From Alphaproteobacteria bacterium (GTDB taxonomy: Bacteria; Pseudomonadota; Alphaproteobacteria; Rhizobiales; Devosiaceae), in contig JAHJOS010000135.1 in the NCBI GenBank assembly GCA_018820005.1, forward strand, positions 1-6,085: a stretch of 6,085 nucleotides of DNA, written 5' to 3'. Each line of letters starts with the position of its first letter. Position 1 is the first letter of the stretch. The notes under the pieces were generated by a model. That model was given only the letters and a program-made list of their open reading frames with translations. It ran no database searches and was not told where the DNA came from. Position numbers and translations under genes: made by a program. Shown here piece by piece: positions 1 through 5,555 of this stretch.

Positions 1-160
1 AGGCGTGGTGCCGTGTGCCATCGAAAAGAACCCGGTGCGGTGTTGATTTGGCCGGACCTTAGTCCAAGGCATGGGGCAAGGGAAGGCTTGCGGCGGCCAA
101 TCGGCTATTGATTTGTCGCGGCATTCCCGCGCACACAGGCTTAGCCACGTCCGTGCCCAT
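1..160. other. Left-edge region without an assignable gene
   Basis: No complete gene is visible here. Two readings of the edge are possible. On the plus strand one frame is open from the edge to a TGA at 44-46, which could be the last 14 codons of an upstream gene. On the minus strand an ATG at 19-21 begins a frame (MAHGTTP...) that runs out through the left edge, and the same frame is open back to an ATG near 72. This could be the start of a divergent gene. Neither stretch is long enough to recognise. The rest of the region must hold the promoter of the hydrolase gene, but no convincing -35/-10 pair was found. Confidence 0.3.
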
Positions 161-164
161 GGAG
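161..164 (+). promoter_or_regulatory. Ribosome binding site of the hydrolase gene
   Basis: GGAG lies 6 bases before the ATG at 171. It favours that start over the in-frame ATGs at 108 and 159, neither of which has a purine-rich site before it. Confidence 0.6.
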
Positions 165-170
165 ACAACC

Positions 171-941
171 ATGCCCAATTTTCAGTCCGACGGATTGACC
201 CTGGCCTATCAGACCGCCGGCGAGGGCCCCCCGGTGCTGTGCATCCATGGCTTTGCATCGAGCGGGCAGGTCAACTGGATCGACACAGGCTGGGTCGAAA
301 CGCTGGTAAACGCCGGTTATCAGGCCATCACGCTGGACAATCGCGGCCACGGCGCATCCGACAAGCCCTATGATCCCGAGCGTTATCATCCCCGCAATAT
401 GGCTGCTGACGCGGTGGCACTGCTCGATCACCTGGGAATCGCCAAGGCAGCGCTGCTGGGCTATTCGATGGGCGCGCGCATCGCTGCCTTCGTCGCCTTT
501 GAATACGAGACAAGGGTGGCTTGCGCGGTGTTCGGCGGCATGGGGCTCAACCTGATCAATGGGCTGAGCGATGGCAATGACATCATCGCCGGGCTGCGCG
601 CGCCCTCGCTGGATGGGCTGACCCATCCCACGGCGCGGCAGTTCCGGATCTTTGCCGATTCGACCAAGGCCGACCGTGAAGCGCTGGCGGCCTGCATGGA
701 AACATCGCGCGAACCCATGGCCCGCGCCGATGTCAGGCGCATCAATCTGCCCGTGCTGGTGGCGGTGGGCGAGGCCGACGTGATGGCCGGCGCGCCCGGG
801 CCGCTGGCCGAACTGCTGCCACAGGGCGAAGCCTTTGTTATCCCCAAGCGCGACCACATGCGGGCCACCGGCGACAAGGCATTCAAGGCCGCGGCACTGG
901 CATTCCTGAGCAAGAACTTCGCGCCCAACAGCGTTTCGTGA
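171..941 (+). CDS. Alpha/beta-fold hydrolase
   Basis: This 256-residue protein is an alpha/beta-hydrolase, probably a soluble cytoplasmic esterase, lactonase or related enzyme; the substrate cannot be told from sequence. Visible landmarks are the oxyanion-hole motif HGF (26-28), the DNRGHGASD loop (56-64), the nucleophile elbow GYSMG with Ser99, a probable catalytic acid Asp203 in GEADV after the hydrophobic strand LPVLVAVG, and the catalytic His229 in RDHMR. All three triad residues are present and the length is normal for the family. There is no signal peptide. The ATG at 171 was chosen for its Shine-Dalgarno site and because homologous folds begin just before the first strand. cysE follows after 79 bases and appears to have its own promoter, so co-transcription is possible but not needed. 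The fold is sure; the exact reaction is unknown. Confidence 0.9.
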   Translation: MPNFQSDGLTLAYQTAGEGPPVLCIHGFASSGQVNWIDTGWVETLVNAGYQAITLDNRGHGASDKPYDPERYHPRNMAADAVALLDHLGIAKAALLGYSMGARIAAFVAFEYETRVACAVFGGMGLNLINGLSDGNDIIAGLRAPSLDGLTHPTARQFRIFADSTKADREALAACMETSREPMARADVRRINLPVLVAVGEADVMAGAPGPLAELLPQGEAFVIPKRDHMRATGDKAFKAAALAFLSKNFAPNSVS

Positions 942-962
942 ACCAAACCACCTGCCGGGGCT

Positions 963-991
963 TTGAAATGGCGGACCAAATGCCCTATATC
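963..991 (+). promoter_or_regulatory. Probable sigma-70 promoter of cysE
   Basis: TTGAAA (963-968) and TATATC (986-991) are separated by exactly 17 bases and lie 30 bases before the cysE start codon. This would give a leader of about 20 bases. The match to the -35/-10 consensus is good for a GC-rich genome, but no start site has been measured. Confidence 0.5.
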
Positions 992-1020
992 GTTGGGCTA
1001 CGATCAAGCAGAGGCCGACC

Positions 1021-1848
1021 ATGACACTCCAGACAAAGACGCCAGCAAAGCTGCAGTCGGTCGATCCGGTGTGGGATGCTGTGCGGGCCGGGGCGCAGCA
1101 GATCGTCGCCAATGAGCCCTCGCTGACCAATCTGGCCGTGTCGGCCATCCTCAATCACGACAGCTTTGAGCAGGCGCTTGCGCATCGCCTGGCAGCGCGA
1201 CTGCACCATGAGGACCTGTCGTCCGACCTGATCCGGCAGGCTTTTGCGGAAATTCTGGCGGACTCGCCCGAAATTGGCGCCGTTGCCCGCGTCGATCTGG
1301 CGGCAACGCTGGAGCGCGATCCGGCCTGTCATCGCGCGGTGGAACCGCTGCTGTTCTTCAAGGGGTATCAGGCGATCCAAACCCATCGTTTCGCCCATGC
1401 CATGTTCAAGGCGGGGCGTCGCGATTTCGCGCTCTATTTGCAAAGCCGCGCCAGCGTGGTTTTCCAGGTCGATATCAATCCCGCCGTGCCGATGGGCAAG
1501 GGCATCATGCTCGACCATGGCACGGGGCTGGTGATCGGCGAGACGGCTGTGGTGGGCGACAATGTGTCCATCCTGCAGGGCGTCACGCTGGGTGGCACCG
1601 GCAAGTCAGATCAGGATCGTCACCCCAAGATCGGCAATGGCGTGCTGATCGGCGCAGGTGCCAAGGTGCTGGGCAATATTAAGGTTGGCGATTGCTCGCG
1701 CATTGGCGCTGGCTCGGTGGTGCTCAAGGAAGTGCCGCCGCGGGTGACCGTTGCCGGTGTGCCGGCCAAGGTGATCGGCGAGGCAGGCTGTGCCCAGCCG
1801 GCGCTTGTCATGGACCAGATGGTGCTTGTGCACGACGTGAATAGCTAG
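1021..1848 (+). CDS. cysE: Serine O-acetyltransferase CysE
   Basis: CysE transfers acetyl from acetyl-CoA to L-serine, giving O-acetylserine, the acceptor for sulfide in cysteine synthesis. The 275-residue protein has the usual two parts: an alpha-helical N-terminal domain starting with DPVWD (15-19) and a C-terminal left-handed beta-helix of hexapeptide repeats (about 145-255). Residues match E. coli CysE with a constant shift of 8: Asp100 (D92), Asp151 in VDINP (D143), His166 in LDHGTG (H158, the catalytic base) and His201 in DRHPKIG (H193, substrate binding). The segment FFKGYQAIQTHRFAH (112-126) and the end AGVPAKVIG are also diagnostic. GAGG stands 6 bases before the ATG. The C-terminal tail ends in DVNS and not in the isoleucine that E. 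coli CysE inserts into CysK. The enzyme is cytoplasmic and normally a hexamer inhibited by cysteine. The function is secure. Confidence 0.97.
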   Translation: MTLQTKTPAKLQSVDPVWDAVRAGAQQIVANEPSLTNLAVSAILNHDSFEQALAHRLAARLHHEDLSSDLIRQAFAEILADSPEIGAVARVDLAATLERDPACHRAVEPLLFFKGYQAIQTHRFAHAMFKAGRRDFALYLQSRASVVFQVDINPAVPMGKGIMLDHGTGLVIGETAVVGDNVSILQGVTLGGTGKSDQDRHPKIGNGVLIGAGAKVLGNIKVGDCSRIGAGSVVLKEVPPRVTVAGVPAKVIGEAGCAQPALVMDQMVLVHDVNS

Positions 1849-1857
1849 GGCTTCAAG

Positions 1858-1886
1858 GCGACACACTGCGTTGTCACCGCTAAAAT
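1858..1886 (+). promoter_or_regulatory. Possible promoter of the DUF3126 gene
   Basis: GCGACA (1858-1863) and TAAAAT (1881-1886) are 17 bases apart. The -10 matches the consensus at 5 of 6 positions and the -35 at 4 of 6. It lies about 75 bases before the GTG start at 1963. The gap between the two genes has no convincing terminator, so read-through from cysE is equally possible. Confidence 0.35.
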
Positions 1887-1962
1887 GCCATCGAACAGGG
1901 GTTGTGTGGGAGCCGACGGTGACTAGATTGCCGGCTCAACGCAAAACAGCAGGACATCGACA

Positions 1963-2181
1963 GTGAACCATCCCGAGATCATCAAGCTGCAGAAGTTCCT
2001 GCAGGTGAAGTTCAACAACAAGGACATCGACGTTCGTCCGCGCGCCAAGCTCAACGATTCGGTGGAAGTGTTCATCGGCGATGAATCGATCGGCCTGATC
2101 CATGCTGACGACGAGGACGGCGACAAGTCCTACATCTTCAACATGTCGATCCTCGATATCGACCTAGAAGACATCAACTAG
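1963..2181 (+). CDS. DUF3126 family small protein
   Basis: This 72-residue acidic, soluble protein resembles the DUF3126 family, small proteins known mainly from Alphaproteobacteria and without an assigned function. The recognisable part is the C-terminal block GDESIGLIHADDEDGDKSY (39-57), followed by the strand-like end FNMSILDIDL (59-68). The N-terminal half (EIIKLQKFLQVKF) looks helical, and the middle contains VRPRAKLNDSVEVFIG. There is no signal peptide, membrane segment or cysteine. The only in-frame start is a GTG, with AGG 9 bases before it. It lies 114 bases after cysE on the same strand. From memory this pairing recurs in Rhizobiales, which would hint at a link to sulfur metabolism, but that was not checked. 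Its stop is 2 bases from the stop of the opposing gene. Confidence 0.85.
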   Translation: MNHPEIIKLQKFLQVKFNNKDIDVRPRAKLNDSVEVFIGDESIGLIHADDEDGDKSYIFNMSILDIDLEDIN

Positions 2182-2183
2182 CC

Positions 2184-2861
2184 CTACCAGGCGCCGATCG
2201 GTGTGAGCCAGCGCTCCATCTCGGTATCGAACTGGCGCCACGATTGCAGAACCGTGGCGTCGAAAGCATAGACGGCGGCAATGCCGCTGGGCAGGTAGAC
2301 GGTCCGCACGCACTGGCGTGTCTGCTCGGATTGGACCGCTTCAAGACATTTTGCCACAAACGGGTTGGGTGACAGGGCGTCGTACCAGACGCTTTCACCA
2401 CTATAGCCGTCCGTGTCCCGCATGGGCTTGCCCACCAGGCCGGGCACGCCGGTCAGGCTGTCGTCGGCAAACTGGTGCAGATAGACCCGGTCAAGCAGAC
2501 TTGCACTGGTGCTGGCGCGACTGCGGGGCAGCAGCGTCACATCGATCGGCAAAGGCGTCACGCCATCAGGCGCCAGAAATTGCACCTGCAGGTCGATCTG
2601 GTTGGTAAAGCCGTCCTTGATCTGTTCGCCATAGCGAAACCAGCGCGTTGGAATATGCAGTTCTCGGCCGGCAATGGTCTGGGTTATCGGAGCGCCGTCG
2701 CTGAGCGCGGGCGCGGGCATGCGTGCGGTGCGCCCCAGATCGTCCACCAGATAAGCGGCCCCGACTGAGGCCAGCAACACCAGCACGGCTATTCCCGCCA
2801 GATTGTAGGCAAGCCCAGTGTGGCTTGCGCGGCCGCTGGAGGGGCCCGACTGGAAACTCAT
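2184..2861 (-). CDS. Uncharacterised single-pass membrane protein
   Basis: I do not recognise a named family. The 225-residue product has a polar N-terminus, one probable membrane segment at about 18-38 (LAYNLAGIAVLVLLASVGA) and a C-terminal domain of some 185 residues. Positive charge at the N-terminus suggests that the C-terminal domain faces the periplasm. That domain alternates short strands (REL HIPTRWFRY, QIDLQVQFL, PLPIDVTLLP) and has two cysteines, Cys172 and Cys184, which could form a disulfide. The ATG at 2859-2861 was chosen because the upstream extension (to 3185) would cross the divergent gene, has no membrane or signal character, and overlaps the control region. No good Shine-Dalgarno site precedes the ATG, so the start is only probable. 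It diverges from the small membrane protein gene at 2982 across a CtrA-type box. Confidence 0.75.
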   Translation of the reverse strand: MSFQSGPSSGRASHTGLAYNLAGIAVLVLLASVGAAYLVDDLGRTARMPAPALSDGAPITQTIAGRELHIPTRWFRYGEQIKDGFTNQIDLQVQFLAPDGVTPLPIDVTLLPRSRASTSASLLDRVYLHQFADDSLTGVPGLVGKPMRDTDGYSGESVWYDALSPNPFVAKCLEAVQSEQTRQCVRTVYLPSGIAAVYAFDATVLQSWRQFDTEMERWLTPIGAW

Positions 2862-2920
2862 GACCGGCGTTAACCAACTTGGTGGAGGGGAGGTGACATC
2901 AGAGTTGGGCGTCAATATGC

Positions 2921-2936
2921 TTAACGAAGGGTTAAC
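2921..2936. promoter_or_regulatory. CtrA-type binding box
   Basis: TTAACGAAGGGTTAAC matches the full CtrA consensus TTAA-N7-TTAAC exactly. It lies in the 120-base region between two divergent genes, ending 45 bases before the GTG at 2982 and starting 59 bases beyond the minus-strand ATG at 2861. CtrA is the cell-cycle response regulator of Alphaproteobacteria; it can activate or repress depending on position relative to the promoter. A half-site (TTAACC, 2870-2875) stands just upstream of the minus-strand start. Binding is inferred from sequence only. Confidence 0.6.
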
Positions 2937-2981
2937 ATTTGCGGCTATCGACAAAAGTCGCATGCCATTGGGGGGGTCCAC

Positions 2982-3302
2982 GTGACCAAGGAATTGTTGC
3001 TGGCTGCCTTCCTGATCGGCGTTGGACTTTGCATCGCCGGGGCGGGGACACATTTCTATCAGTGGCGTGCCAAGCAGCAGGCGATGTTGCGCTACGACGG
3101 CAAGACTTTTGTCGGCTCGCTGGGCAATCTGGCCATGAGCTTTGTATGCGGCCCCTACATCATGCTGCAGCTCGGCTGGCAGCATGAAGACAATGGCACG
3201 TTATCGATGACGTCGGCGCTGGTATCGGCGGTCGTGGCCTTTGGCTGGGCCTTCATTACCGGCCTGCTGTTCATGGGTGCCTATGTCGCCATTCGGCATT
3301 AG
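2982..3302 (+). CDS. Small membrane protein with three probable membrane segments
   Basis: The 106-residue product is strongly hydrophobic. Three probable membrane helices lie at about 4-24 (LLLAAFLIGVGLCIAGAG), 44-64 (around NLAMSFVCGPYIMLQLG) and 78-103 (SALVSAVVAFGWAFITGLLF). A short basic loop (QWRAKQQ, 27-33) follows the first helix, so the N-terminus is probably outside. Its layout is reminiscent of DUF6949-type small rhizobial membrane proteins, but I cannot confirm membership. The only workable start in this frame is the GTG at 2982. The run of seven G at 2970-2976 stands 5 bases before it and may act as a ribosome binding site. A seven-codon reading frame from the ATG at 2962 ends in TGA overlapping this GTG. 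The upstream CtrA box suggests cell-cycle control. The gene ends before a strong terminator. Confidence 0.75.
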   Translation: MTKELLLAAFLIGVGLCIAGAGTHFYQWRAKQQAMLRYDGKTFVGSLGNLAMSFVCGPYIMLQLGWQHEDNGTLSMTSALVSAVVAFGWAFITGLLFMGAYVAIRH

Positions 3303-3339
3303 ACCGGGCAGGGAAGCGGTCCTGCCAAGACGCGAAAAC

Positions 3340-3376
3340 AATGAAGCCAGCTTCGCAATGCGAGGCTGGCTTCATT
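3340..3376. terminator. Bidirectional intrinsic terminator
   Basis: The arms AATGAAGCCAGC (3340-3351) and GCTGGCTTCATT (3365-3376) are perfect complements. The inner bases TTCGC/GCGAG pair as well, with one G-U, around an AAT loop, giving a 17-bp stem. On the plus strand it is followed by CTTC; on the minus strand by GTTTTC. It lies between two converging genes, so it can serve both the gene ending at 3302 and the peptidase gene ending at 3432. Confidence 0.85.
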
Positions 3377-3431
3377 CTTCAGATCCCTATCAGGGTATGA
3401 ATTGGGCGGGATCCGGAACTGGTATGAAACG

Positions 3432-4064
3432 CTAGTTGATAGCCGCGGTGGCGACGACGACCTGGCGGTCGTCAATCATGTCGACCCACTGGCCGGCATT
3501 GGCCTGGGACTGGCGCTTGATGAATTTGTAGGGTGTGGCATTCCACAGATCGACGCTGCCAACCTGGTTGTCCAGCACCAGGTCGCCGCGGTCGGTCCGC
3601 ACCATGAGCACGGCGTGGCCCTCGCCATTGGCCTGCTTGACCACCGTCATCAGCAGGGTGCTCGCCGGCCAGCCGGCGTTGATCAGGTCGCGGCGCTTGG
3701 CCAGTGCGTAGTCTTCGCAATCGCCATAGCCGTTGGGGTAGGTCCAGAATTCGGATACCTGGTAGAGGTCCTGGTCGGTCACCGGGACCACGGTGGCGTT
3801 GATGTGGGCGTTGATGCCCAAAAGTTGCTGCCACAGTGCTTCGGTGAGCGTCACTGCGGGGATGATCTGAGCATTGGGGCCGCATTCCTGCGGGCGCTGC
3901 TGGCAGAACTCCGCATGGCCAACCGGAATGCTGGCGGCGCCTGCGCGAGTCTGCACATAAGCGATGTTGGTGGTGTCCAGAGCCTGGGTCGGGGCGGCCA
4001 GTGCGATCAGCGCGATGACGGCGCTGAACAGTGTCGCTCCCAGTCCCTTTTTACTCGTAGGCAT
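3432..4064 (-). CDS. Secreted transglutaminase-like cysteine peptidase (BTLCP, Peptidase_C93)
   Basis: The 210-residue protein belongs to the bacterial transglutaminase-like cysteine proteinases (PF06035), the family of LapG, which cuts a large surface adhesin in Pseudomonas when c-di-GMP falls. A signal peptide covers about 1-28 (KK, hydrophobic core, cleavage after TQA), so it acts in the periplasm. The catalytic triad is Cys116 in GYGDCEDYA, His150 in GEGHAVLMV and Asp165 in LVLDN. The acidic residues beside the cysteine (Asp115, Glu117, Asp118) correspond to the region that binds calcium in LapG. Cys54 and Cys61 (FCQQRPQEC) may form a disulfide. The ATG at 4064 has GGGAG 8 bases upstream. 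It is the last gene of a four-gene minus-strand run that includes a PilZ protein. Its substrate is unknown; no LapD or LapA is visible, so calling it LapG would go too far. Confidence 0.92.
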   Translation of the reverse strand: MPTSKKGLGATLFSAVIALIALAAPTQALDTTNIAYVQTRAGAASIPVGHAEFCQQRPQECGPNAQIIPAVTLTEALWQQLLGINAHINATVVPVTDQDLYQVSEFWTYPNGYGDCEDYALAKRRDLINAGWPASTLLMTVVKQANGEGHAVLMVRTDRGDLVLDNQVGSVDLWNATPYKFIKRQSQANAGQWVDMIDDRQVVVATAAIN

Positions 4065-4118
4065 TGTGTGATCTCCCTGATGGAGACCACGTTAGAGAGG
4101 CCGACTTGCGCCGGTCCG

Positions 4119-4137
4119 AAAACTACCGCGTAGTTTT
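4119..4137. promoter_or_regulatory. Perfect dyad upstream of the peptidase gene
   Basis: AAAACTAC and GTAGTTTT are perfect 8-base complements around CGC. The dyad lies 54 bases upstream of the peptidase start and 68 bases after the stop of the preceding gene. It may be an operator for a dimeric regulator. Alternatively it may be a weak terminator for the preceding gene, since four T follow the stem on the minus strand, but the stem is AT-rich. The whole gap 4065-4205 holds no reading frame of note; TAAAAC near 4146-4151 on the minus strand is a possible -10. Confidence 0.45.
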
Positions 4138-4205
4138 TATGCGTGTTTTATCGATTGATTTGTGCACTCATTAACCATGCAGAACAGCACCTTGGCCCGA
4201 TTGCC

Positions 4206-4730
4206 TCAGGGCGCGATTCCAGCCTGTACTGCGGCGAACACCGCATCGTCCTGGCCGGCGCCTTTGCGGCACTGCTTTGAGCCAATCTGGATGGTTGCCG
4301 CCTCCTGCAGGCGCCGTGCGCGATAGGCGAAGTCCTTGGTGACGACGGACTTGGCCGCAATATGCCAGTTCTGGTGGTGCACCATCACATTGGTGCCCGT
4401 GGCGTCGAGCACCAGCGCGGTCACGCAAACGAAATCGTCGTCCTTGATGTCGTTGTTGGTGAGTGTCTGGCGGAGGTTGAGGCTTTGGCGGGCGAGATCA
4501 AGCGATATGGCGATGTCGACCCATTGGTTGCGCTTCCAGTCCCACTTCTGGTGATAAAGGGGGCAGACCAAGGCGGTGCCGCTGGGCCGGCAGGTCGATA
4601 GCTTGATTGTTTGCCAAGCATAGTCGAGCCAGTCCGCCCGACCATCGGCCAAAGCGACTGGCATGGCAACCTGGTAACCCAGCGCGAGGCCGACAAGCGT
4701 GCTTGCGATCATGGAAAGCCGATGTGTCAT
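4206..4730 (-). CDS. Secreted protein of unknown function with four cysteines
   Basis: I do not recognise this family. The 174-residue product begins with a probable signal peptide (1-28, core MIASTLVGLALGYQVAM, cleavage after ALA) and so should be periplasmic or exported. The mature part is about 146 residues. It has four cysteines (47, 56, 102, 154), compatible with two disulfides, and several tryptophans, including the cluster QKWDWKRNQW (61-70). Predicted secondary structure by eye is mostly beta in the middle (VDIAISLDL, DDFVCVTALVLDA, TNVMVHHQNWHIAAKSVV), then a basic helical stretch (FAYRARRLQEAA) near 134-145. The start is the ATG at 4730; an in-frame ATG at 4712 would give a shorter signal, and neither has a clear ribosome site. 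It follows the PilZ gene by 63 bases and precedes the peptidase gene by 141, so it may be co-expressed with either. Confidence 0.8.
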   Translation of the reverse strand: MTHRLSMIASTLVGLALGYQVAMPVALADGRADWLDYAWQTIKLSTCRPSGTALVCPLYHQKWDWKRNQWVDIAISLDLARQSLNLRQTLTNNDIKDDDFVCVTALVLDATGTNVMVHHQNWHIAAKSVVTKDFAYRARRLQEAATIQIGSKQCRKGAGQDDAVFAAVQAGIAP

Positions 4731-4793
4731 GACACAGTCATAACCGAACTGGCCGGAGCCTGCACGGCGGCGTTTGGTTTCGCCGCGCGGGCG

Positions 4794-5426
4794 TCAGTTC
4801 ATCCGCAGGTTTTGCTGGACGACAGTGAGCATTTCTTGCGCCGAAGAAAATTCGACTGCCACGCCGTCCTGGAAATGGCGCATCACGCGTGCGCGCATGC
4901 GGCCGAGCGTGACCGGCGTGCCAATTGCCGGACGCACGTCCAGTTCGACTGCTGCACCCGACAGGGAGATATCGATGATCTTGCAATTGTAGCGGCGGCC
5001 ATCGTCGAGCACGACGGTCGAGTGGCGAATATCGGGGACGACGCGTTCGTGGCGGCGATCCTCAGGCAGGTTGAGCACGTCCTTGTTGGCCAGCCAGGTC
5101 AACTGGGCGGCCATCTTGTCGCGCTTGCGCGGGGAGGCGGCGATATCCATCAGGAAGCCGCCATCGATCTGGTTGATGATCGTGCCTTCGATGCGCCCGA
5201 TCTGGTCGAGATAGGCGATCACCTTCTCGCCGACCACGCCGGCGGCGGGCGCGATAACGATGGCATCGCCGGGCGACATTTCGAGAACCTGGCAGGGGAA
5301 TTCGCGGCGGTCCGCCAGCATGTAGCGACCCAATACCGATACCTGCACCCGCTGGAACTTGCCTTCGCGGGCAACCGTGCGGACCGGGGCGATGAACTGC
5401 GGTGAGGGAAGATCGTCGCTGAGCAT
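4794..5426 (-). CDS. Tandem PilZ-domain protein
   Basis: The 210-residue protein appears to hold two PilZ-like domains. PilZ domains bind cyclic di-GMP through an RxxxR motif and a (D/N)xSxxG motif. The second domain (about 122-205) has both: RRHER (Arg124, Arg128) and DISLSG (Asp152, Ser154, Gly157). The first (about 24-100) keeps the frame FQRVQVSVLGRYML...REFPCQVLEMSPGD, but the arginine motif is missing and the second motif reads EMSPGD, so it probably does not bind the nucleotide. The linker RKRDKMAAQLTWLANKD (100-116) is helical and basic. No signal or membrane segment is seen, so it should be cytoplasmic. The ATG at 5426 was chosen; a GTG at 5438 in the same frame is the alternative, and neither has a good ribosome site. 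It lies between a PAS gene and a secreted protein gene on the same strand. Its partner is unknown. Confidence 0.9.
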   Translation of the reverse strand: MLSDDLPSPQFIAPVRTVAREGKFQRVQVSVLGRYMLADRREFPCQVLEMSPGDAIVIAPAAGVVGEKVIAYLDQIGRIEGTIINQIDGGFLMDIAASPRKRDKMAAQLTWLANKDVLNLPEDRRHERVVPDIRHSTVVLDDGRRYNCKIIDISLSGAAVELDVRPAIGTPVTLGRMRARVMRHFQDGVAVEFSSAQEMLTVVQQNLRMN

Positions 5427-5463
5427 TCGTCTGACCACTAAACCACTGTCTTTGCGAAGATCA

Positions 5464-5482
5464 GTCTAGTTAGGTCTAGTTA
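5464..5482. repeat. Tandem 9-base direct repeat upstream of the PilZ gene
   Basis: GTCTAGTTA occurs at 5464-5472 and again at 5474-5482, a period of 10 bases, close to one helical turn. It lies 38 bases upstream of the PilZ start at 5426, where a promoter is expected. On the coding strand the unit reads TAACTAGAC. Direct repeats at this spacing are typical of binding sites for response regulators that bind head to tail. No clear -35/-10 pair was found beside it. Confidence 0.5.
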
Positions 5483-5502
5483 ATGCTTTGTTGTTTTGTA
5501 GC

Positions 5503-5532
5503 CAATTTGCGCGGCCATATCCGCGCAAATTG
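5503..5532. terminator. Strong hairpin after the PAS gene
   Basis: CAATTTGCGCGG (5503-5514) and CCGCGCAAATTG (5521-5532) are perfect complements of 12 bases around a six-base loop. It begins 23 bases after the PAS gene stop on the minus strand. The position suits a terminator, but the minus-strand tail is A-rich and lacks a T run, so it could instead be an RNA-stabilising hairpin, an attenuated terminator or an operator. Confidence 0.5.
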
Positions 5533-5555
5533 CAGTGTCTGCGTTGGCAGGTTTT

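Noticed and set aside
141..1154. Long minus-strand open frame of 337 codons
   Set aside because: It lies opposite the hydrolase and the start of cysE, both of which have complete family motifs. Its product is rich in Gly, Ala, Arg and His, as expected from the shadow of a GC-rich gene.
1873..1923. Inverted repeat GTCACCG / CGGTGAC between cysE and the DUF3126 gene
   Set aside because: The arms are only 7 bases with 37 bases between them and no T run follows. It is weak as a terminator and may be chance.
2862..3185. N-terminal extension of the minus-strand membrane protein gene
   Set aside because: The 108 extra codons would cover the divergent gene start and the CtrA box and encode no signal or domain. 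The ATG at 2861 directly precedes the membrane segment.
3341..3400. Nineteen-codon open frame starting in the terminator hairpin
   Set aside because: It has no ribosome binding site and its first codons are the terminator stem itself.
3402..4133. Plus-strand open frame of 243 codons
   Set aside because: It is the antisense of the BTLCP peptidase gene, which has a signal peptide, a catalytic triad and a good ribosome site. It shows no recognisable motif.
4767..4786. GCGGCG / CGCCGC hairpin between the PilZ and secreted protein genes
   Set aside because: The stem is only 6 bp, has an 8-base loop and no T tract. Such short GC repeats are common at this base composition.
4611..5405. Plus-strand open frame of 264 codons
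   Set aside because: It is the antisense of the PilZ gene and the start of the secreted protein gene. Its His- and Asp-rich composition is that of a shadow frame.
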